From contig JAAWDC010000108.1 in NCBI GenBank assembly GCA_022793565.1, forward strand, positions 1 through 8,910: a DNA stretch of 8,910 nucleotides, read 5' to 3'. Shown in pieces: positions 6,054 to 8,910 of this stretch. The position numbers and the translations under genes are program-made. The notes under the pieces were generated by a model. The model was not told the origin of the DNA. It was given only the letters and a program-made list of their open reading frames with translations, and made no database searches. Every line of letters begins with the position of its first letter. Position 1 is the stretch's first letter. This DNA is from Bacilli bacterium (GTDB taxonomy: Bacteria; Bacillota_I; Bacilli_A; RF39; UBA660).

Positions 6054-6503
6054 ATGAAAATAGGAATAGCGAATGATCACGGTGGATATAAGTTAAAAAC
6101 AAAAATTGTGGATTATTTAAAAAGAAAAGGATATGAGGTTGAGGATTATGGAACTTTTTCCACAGATTCTGTGGATTATCCTGATTTTGCATTCCAATTA
6201 GGAACAGAAGTTGTTGAAAAAAAAGTAGATTATGGAATTGCTATATGTAGAAGTGGAATTGGAATTTCCATTGCATGTAATAAAGTAAAAGGTGTTCGCT
6301 GTGCAAAAGTGGATAGTACAAAAGATGCCAAAATGTGCAGACTTGATAATGATGCCAATATTATCGCTATAAGCGGAGCGATATGGACAGGCAAAGCTCT
6401 AGATATAATCGATATGTATTTAAAAACTGAACATATAGCGTCAGAAAGACACGATCGTCGCATAAAAAAAATTACAGACTATGAAGAGGAGCATTACAAA
6501 TGA
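6054..6503 (+). CDS. rpiB: RpiB/LacA/LacB-family sugar-phosphate isomerase with altered active site
   Basis: RpiB interconverts ribose 5-phosphate and ribulose 5-phosphate in the pentose phosphate pathway; relatives isomerise allose 6-phosphate or galactose 6-phosphate. The 149-residue product has the family length and layout: NDHGG (7-11), DYGTFSTDSVDYPD (31-44), AICRSGIGISIACNK with catalytic C65, GVRCAKV, and the phosphate-binding ERHDRR near the C-terminus. Two departures are visible. The usual C-G-T-G is C65-R66-S67-G68, and the catalytic His of the R-x-H-N-D segment (H99 in Escherichia coli) is D98 in CRLDNDAN. LacB-type subunits also lack that His, so the substrate is open and the gene symbol is tentative. 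ATG 6054 has GGAGAGG upstream. The stop overlaps the next start by ATGA, so the two genes are translationally coupled. In B. subtilis the homologue ywlF lies near spoIIR and mntP. Confidence 0.82.
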   Translation: MKIGIANDHGGYKLKTKIVDYLKRKGYEVEDYGTFSTDSVDYPDFAFQLGTEVVEKKVDYGIAICRSGIGISIACNKVKGVRCAKVDSTKDAKMCRLDNDANIIAISGAIWTGKALDIIDMYLKTEHIASERHDRRIKKITDYEEEHYK

Positions 6504-6697
6504 ATGGAAAATTCTTTTTATATATATTAGTTGGTATCCTAGTAATCTGGTCACTAGATAGTATTCAAATCAACAAAATTTTTAAAAAAAATCGCGTAAT
6601 ACAGGCACGTGTTTTTTACTTTCTATTAGCAATAGCTTTAACAGAATTGGTTACTTCTTTTTTCTATGAACTCTATATAGCTGCAAAATTTATTTAA
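6500..6697 (+). CDS. DUF1146 (YwzB-like) small membrane protein
   Basis: The 65-residue product has two membrane segments (about 5-19 and 38-60) joined by a basic loop. The loop and second segment, with the pattern IFKKNRVIQARVFYFLLAIAL, resemble the family written W-x-L-x-x-x-x-x-x-x-F-x-K-K-x-R-x-x-Q-A-x-x-x-Y-x-L-L-x-I-A-L, known as DUF1146 or YwzB. Its function is unknown. In B. subtilis ywzB lies between the ATP synthase operon and murAA-spoIID-spoIIQ; here it is directly upstream of spoIIQ, so the context agrees. It overlaps rpiB by four bases (ATGA), with AGGAG at 6487-6491 serving as ribosome binding site. It is probably co-transcribed with rpiB. Confidence 0.72.
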   Translation: MNGKFFLYILVGILVIWSLDSIQINKIFKKNRVIQARVFYFLLAIALTELVTSFFYELYIAAKFI

Positions 6698-6715
6698 AAA
6701 AATGTATATTTTTTT
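6696..6715 (+). terminator. A/T-only inverted repeat between the DUF1146 gene and spoIIQ
   Basis: AAAAAAAT (6696-6703) and ATTTTTTT (6708-6715) form a perfect 8-bp repeat with loop GTAT. With no G-C pair it would be an inefficient terminator, but it ends in a T run in the right place. The 5' arm overlaps the stop codon of the DUF1146 gene. Confidence 0.3.
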
Positions 6716-6748
6716 CATTTAGGCTCAAACTCTTAATGAGGTGAGAAA

Positions 6749-7390
6749 ATGAAAAGAAAGTTAAAACTAAAACCATTTGTAATTCCATCAGTATATTGTT
6801 TACTAGCTGTAGGATTGTTTATAAGTATCTTTATAGCCCTAAAGTCAGCAGATCATAATGATGATAATACTTATGTATCAGGTACTATTTTGGATGAGAA
6901 TATTCCAGTAGTTAATGTGACCAATCCAGATGTTATTGTAGGAAAACCATATAATAATGAGAATGTTACAATAGGAAGAGATTATTATGATTATAATAGT
7001 CCAGAAGAAGAACAAAAGAAATCCATTGTCTACCATGAAGGAATTTATCTTCAGAATACGGGTGTAGATTATATTGCAACAGATATTTTTGATGTAATTA
7101 GTATCCTAGATGGAGAGGTAATGGACGTAAAGGAAGAAGAACTTCTGGGAAAAAGTGTAACGATAAAGCATAATAACGGATCAATAAGTGTATATCAAAG
7201 TCTAAGTGAAGTCTCAGTACAAAAAGGAAGTAAAGTAACACAAGGACAAGTACTTGGAAAAAGTGGAACTTGTACACTAGGATCAGATCTTGGAAACCAT
7301 CTACATTTCGAGTTAACAGTAGGTGGAAAAACAGTCGATCCAGAAAATTATTACGGTAAAAAAGAAGAAGAACTAAAACAAGCAAACTAG
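6749..7390 (+). CDS. spoIIQ: Stage II sporulation protein Q (degenerate M23/LytM domain)
   Basis: SpoIIQ is made in the forespore and spans its membrane; its outer domain docks with mother-cell SpoIIIAH to form the engulfment ratchet and the feeding channel. The 213-residue product has a short basic N-terminus, one membrane segment (about 11-31), a charged linker and a LytM/M23 domain (about 95-205). The domain keeps the second zinc motif HLHFE (184-188), and D107 of the first motif H-x-G-x-D. The His of that motif is N103 (NTGVD), so one zinc ligand is missing and peptidase activity is unlikely; B. subtilis SpoIIQ has lost the same His, while some clostridial versions keep it. YQSLSEVSVQKGSKVTQGQV and PENYY are typical of the family. 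ATG 6749 has GAGGTG at 6738-6743. The gene lies just upstream of spoIIID-mbl. A weak sigma-F-like element is noted at 6704-6731. Confidence 0.9.
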   Translation: MKRKLKLKPFVIPSVYCLLAVGLFISIFIALKSADHNDDNTYVSGTILDENIPVVNVTNPDVIVGKPYNNENVTIGRDYYDYNSPEEEQKKSIVYHEGIYLQNTGVDYIATDIFDVISILDGEVMDVKEEELLGKSVTIKHNNGSISVYQSLSEVSVQKGSKVTQGQVLGKSGTCTLGSDLGNHLHFELTVGGKTVDPENYYGKKEEELKQAN

Positions 7391-7395
7391 AATTA

Positions 7396-7424
7396 TTCAT
7401 AAACCAATCTAGTAAAAATATAAT
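7396..7424 (+). promoter_or_regulatory. Promoter of spoIIID-mbl (sigma-A-like, or sigma-E-like reading)
   Basis: TATAAT (7419-7424) with TTCATA (7396-7401) 17 nt upstream reads as a sigma-A promoter with a weak -35. The same bases can be read as sigma-E: TCATAAA at 7397-7403, a 13-nt spacer and AATATAAT at 7417-7424, close to the consensus as I recall it. Sigma-E control would fit spoIIID. The predicted start is near 7431, just at the ribosome binding site. The -10 lies largely in the loop of the hairpin at 7409-7431. Confidence 0.6.
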
Positions 7425-7431
7425 TTACTAG
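7409..7431 (+). repeat. Perfect inverted repeat around the spoIIID -10 box
   Basis: CTAGTAAA (7409-7416) and TTTACTAG (7424-7431) are perfectly complementary, 8 bp, with a 7-nt loop. The 3' arm runs straight into the AGAAGG ribosome binding site (7434-7439). No T run follows, so this is not a terminator. It may be an operator for a dimeric regulator or a hairpin in RNA reading through from spoIIQ. Confidence 0.65.
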
Positions 7432-7445
7432 AAAGAAGGTTATGA

Positions 7446-7706
7446 ATGAAAAAAGGAATAATTGAACGTGTGAATGCATGTGCAGATTATATTATAGAAA
7501 CAAAGAATACGATTAGAGAAACAGCAAAGAAATTTCAAGTAAGTAAAAGTACGATTCATAAGGATATTCAAAACAGATTAGTAGAGATTAATCCAGAAAA
7601 GTACAAGAAAGTAAATGAAATTTTTCAGTCACATATTGAAATCCGTCATATCCGGGGTGGACAATCTACAAAGGAGAAGTATGAATTAAAAAAAAGAGAA
7701 ACATAA
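7446..7706 (+). CDS. spoIIID: Sporulation transcriptional regulator SpoIIID
   Basis: SpoIIID is a small DNA-binding protein of the mother cell that activates or represses many sigma-E genes and helps switch to sigma-K. The 86-residue product has the expected helix-turn-helix at about residues 22-41 (TIRETAKKFQVSKSTIHKDI), then LVEINPEKY and the conserved C-terminal basic block IRHIRGGQSTKEKY, which contacts DNA next to the helix-turn-helix. The length is close to the B. subtilis protein (about 93). ATG 7446 is served by AGAAGG at 7434-7439; an overlapping ATG at 7442 is in another frame and stops after seven codons. It forms an operon with mbl, 21 nt downstream, as in B. subtilis, and is predicted to be driven by the promoter at 7396-7424. 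Confidence 0.96.
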   Translation: MKKGIIERVNACADYIIETKNTIRETAKKFQVSKSTIHKDIQNRLVEINPEKYKKVNEIFQSHIEIRHIRGGQSTKEKYELKKRET

Positions 7707-7727
7707 AAAGAATGGAAGTGATAAATA

Positions 7728-8711
7728 TTGAAGGACATTGGAATTGATTTAGGAACAACCAACGTATTAATATATGTAAAGGGAAAAGGCGTTGTTTTAA
7801 ATGAACCAAGTGTTGTAAGTATTGATAGTACTACAAGAAAGGTTCTAGCAGTAGGAAAAGAAGCAAAAGAAATGTTAGGAAGAACACCAGGAAAAGTAAA
7901 AGCAGTTCGACCAATGAAAGATGGAGTCATAGCTGATTTCGAAATGACAGAGGAGATGTTAAATGCTTTTATAAAGAAAGCAATTGGAAAAAGAAACGTC
8001 TCACGTCCAAGAATATTAATCTGTTGTCCGTCTAATATCACTGGAGTTGAAAAGAATGCAATTCGAGAAATTGCAGAAAGAACGGGTGCAAAAAAAGTAT
8101 TCCTAGAAGAAGAACCGAAAGTTGCGGCTGTAGGTGCGGGGATTGATATAGCCAAACCATCAGGAAGTATGGTGATAGATATTGGTGGAGGAACAACTGA
8201 TATTGCTGTTTTATCACTAGGTGGGATTGTGACAAGTGATTCAATCAAAGTTGCGGGAAATGCTTTTGATGAAGATATTATTAATTATGTAAAAGAAAAA
8301 TATAAAGTAATAATTGGGGAATCAACAGCTGAAGAGATTAAAACAGCAATAGGCTCAGTAGTAAAAGAAAAACAGGCCAAAGAGTTAGAAGTAACAGGAA
8401 GAGGAGTAACCTCTGGATTACCAGAAACAATTACAATTACGTCAAATGATGTAGAAGAAGCATTAAGAGAAGACATTAAGAAAATGATCATAGTAGCTAA
8501 ATCGGTATTAGAAAAGACCCCACCAGAATTATCTGCTGATATTGCAGAAAAAGGGATTGTTTTAACAGGAGGAGGAGCTTTGATTCGAGGTTTGGTAAGT
8601 AAGTTCAAAGAAGAATTAAAAGTCCCAGTATTTATCTCAGATAACCCGTTAACAAACGTTGTAGAAGGAACAGGGATCTTACTAGATCACTTATATTTAA
8701 TTGAAGATTAA
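7728..8711 (+). CDS. mbl: MreB/Mbl-family cell-shape protein, TTG start
   Basis: This bacterial actin forms membrane-bound filaments that guide lateral cell-wall synthesis in rod-shaped cells. The 327-residue product shows the ATPase motifs: phosphate 1 GIDLGTTN (5-12), phosphate 2 VIDIGGGTTDIAV (149-161) and adenosine motif TGGGALIRG (280-288). EEPKVAAVGAG (128-138) and ERTGAKKVFLEEEP are also typical. The position behind spoIIID points to Mbl among the MreB paralogues. The only start that keeps the N-terminus is TTG at 7728, since an in-frame TAA lies at 7722-7724; a modest ribosome binding site, GGAAGTG, stands at 7714-7720. The protein therefore starts almost directly on the first beta strand, a few residues shorter than B. 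subtilis Mbl. The rare start and modest site may keep its level low. It is co-transcribed with spoIIID and ends at the terminator 8713-8739. Confidence 0.94.
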   Translation: MKDIGIDLGTTNVLIYVKGKGVVLNEPSVVSIDSTTRKVLAVGKEAKEMLGRTPGKVKAVRPMKDGVIADFEMTEEMLNAFIKKAIGKRNVSRPRILICCPSNITGVEKNAIREIAERTGAKKVFLEEEPKVAAVGAGIDIAKPSGSMVIDIGGGTTDIAVLSLGGIVTSDSIKVAGNAFDEDIINYVKEKYKVIIGESTAEEIKTAIGSVVKEKQAKELEVTGRGVTSGLPETITITSNDVEEALREDIKKMIIVAKSVLEKTPPELSADIAEKGIVLTGGGALIRGLVSKFKEELKVPVFISDNPLTNVVEGTGILLDHLYLIED

Positions 8712-8712
8712 C

Positions 8713-8739
8713 AAGGATAACACCAAGTTATCTTTTTTT
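8713..8739 (+). terminator. Intrinsic terminator after mbl
   Basis: AAGGATAAC (8713-8721) pairs with GTTATCTTT (8727-8735), 9 bp including one G-T wobble, across the loop ACCAA, followed by a T run to 8739. It begins two bases after the mbl stop codon. Confidence 0.82.
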
Positions 8740-8765
8740 GTTTTTAAAAAAATTTATGGTAAAAT
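8738..8765 (+). promoter_or_regulatory. Extended -10 promoter of the last gene
   Basis: TAAAAT (8760-8765) is preceded by TGG, the extended -10 form, with TTGTTT (8738-8743) 16 nt upstream as a moderate -35. The -35 overlaps the end of the mbl terminator T run. The predicted start near 8772 leaves a leader of about 34 nt. Confidence 0.55.
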
Positions 8766-8805
8766 AAAGAAATATGAGAAAAGGATAAGGGAAAAGGGAG
8801 TAGAA

Positions 8806-8910
8806 GTGAGGATAGAAGAGTACTTGATAATGGTAATAACAAGTCTAGTTATGCTAATTGGAGTCTGGATCGCATCAGATATACTGTACGAAGAAAAAAG
8901 CAAGAGGGAT
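8806..8910 (+). CDS. Unrecognised membrane protein, 5' end only, GTG start
   Basis: The frame runs open from GTG 8806 to the window edge, 35 codons. GGGAG at 8796-8800 lies five bases before the GTG, and no better ATG exists in frame upstream. The visible N-terminus is a short charged stretch followed by one hydrophobic segment (about residues 6-26, LIMVITSLVMLIGVWIASDIL) and then a charged run (YEEKSKRD), which suggests an N-terminal membrane anchor with the rest of the protein to follow. I do not recognise the family. In B. subtilis mbl is followed by flagellar genes flhO-flhP, but nothing here looks like them. It has its own promoter after the mbl terminator, so it is probably a separate unit. 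Confidence 0.65.
   Translation, partial: MRIEEYLIMVITSLVMLIGVWIASDILYEEKSKRD

Noticed and set aside
7646..8248. Long open frame on the minus strand opposite mbl (200 codons)
   Set aside because: It mirrors the codon pattern of mbl, has no recognisable family and no ribosome binding site, and the sense strand clearly encodes Mbl.
1..8910. Search for CRISPR arrays, IS ends, phage or toxin-antitoxin modules and tRNA genes
   Set aside because: I saw no spaced direct repeats, transposase or integrase frames, paired toxin-antitoxin genes or cloverleaf sequences.

Overview
The window is strongly AT-rich, and all recognisable genes lie on the + strand with short gaps. It comes from the chromosome of a low-GC, endospore-forming Firmicute (Bacilli-like or a relative). 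The evidence is three diagnostic sporulation genes (spoIIR, spoIIQ, spoIIID), the spoIIID-mbl pair, a zinc-type L31, and housekeeping genes typical of that phylum. I cannot name a genus. There is no sign of phage, IS elements, CRISPR or other mobile DNA; this is core chromosome.

Layout. (1) 2-2309: the 3' end of prmC (release-factor glutamine methyltransferase), spoIIR (forespore signalling protein), a PHP-family phosphatase of histidinol-phosphatase type, and an mntP-family Mn2+ exporter. (2) 2337-5736: class II fructose-bisphosphate aldolase, murA, a membrane-anchored SGNH/GDSL hydrolase, and rpmE (L31) with a probable regulatory leader. (3) 5737-6000: the only long gap, with nothing I can support in it. 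(4) 6002-8739: an rpiB-family isomerase overlapping a DUF1146 (YwzB-like) membrane protein, then spoIIQ, spoIIID and mbl, closed by a good terminator. (5) From 8738: a promoter and the first 35 codons of an unrecognised membrane protein.

From memory, almost every gene here has its counterpart in one arc of the Bacillus subtilis chromosome (fbaA-murAB-rho-rpmE-prfA-prmC-spoIIR-mntP-rpiB-ywzB-spoIIQ-spoIIID-mbl). This window looks like a condensed and slightly shuffled version: rho is absent between murA and rpmE, and the atp operon, murAA and spoIID are absent between rpiB and spoIIQ. Functionally it mixes envelope building (murA, mbl), translation (prmC, rpmE), central sugar metabolism (fba, rpiB) and compartment-specific sporulation control (SpoIIR activates sigma-E processing; SpoIIQ builds the forespore side of the engulfment channel; SpoIIID is the mother-cell regulator).

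The least expected structure is not a gene. At several gene starts an inverted repeat runs into, or directly abuts, the ribosome binding site. In three of them (PHP gene, mntP, spoIIID) the -10 hexamer of a good promoter sits in the loop. A transcript from the gene's own promoter would then lack the 5' arm and have a free ribosome binding site, while read-through RNA would fold into a terminator-like or site-masking hairpin. I read this as a compact insulator arrangement; it is an inference from sequence. Two catalytic departures are also worth attention: RpiB has Asp where the family's catalytic His is expected, and SpoIIQ has Asn in place of the first zinc-binding His.
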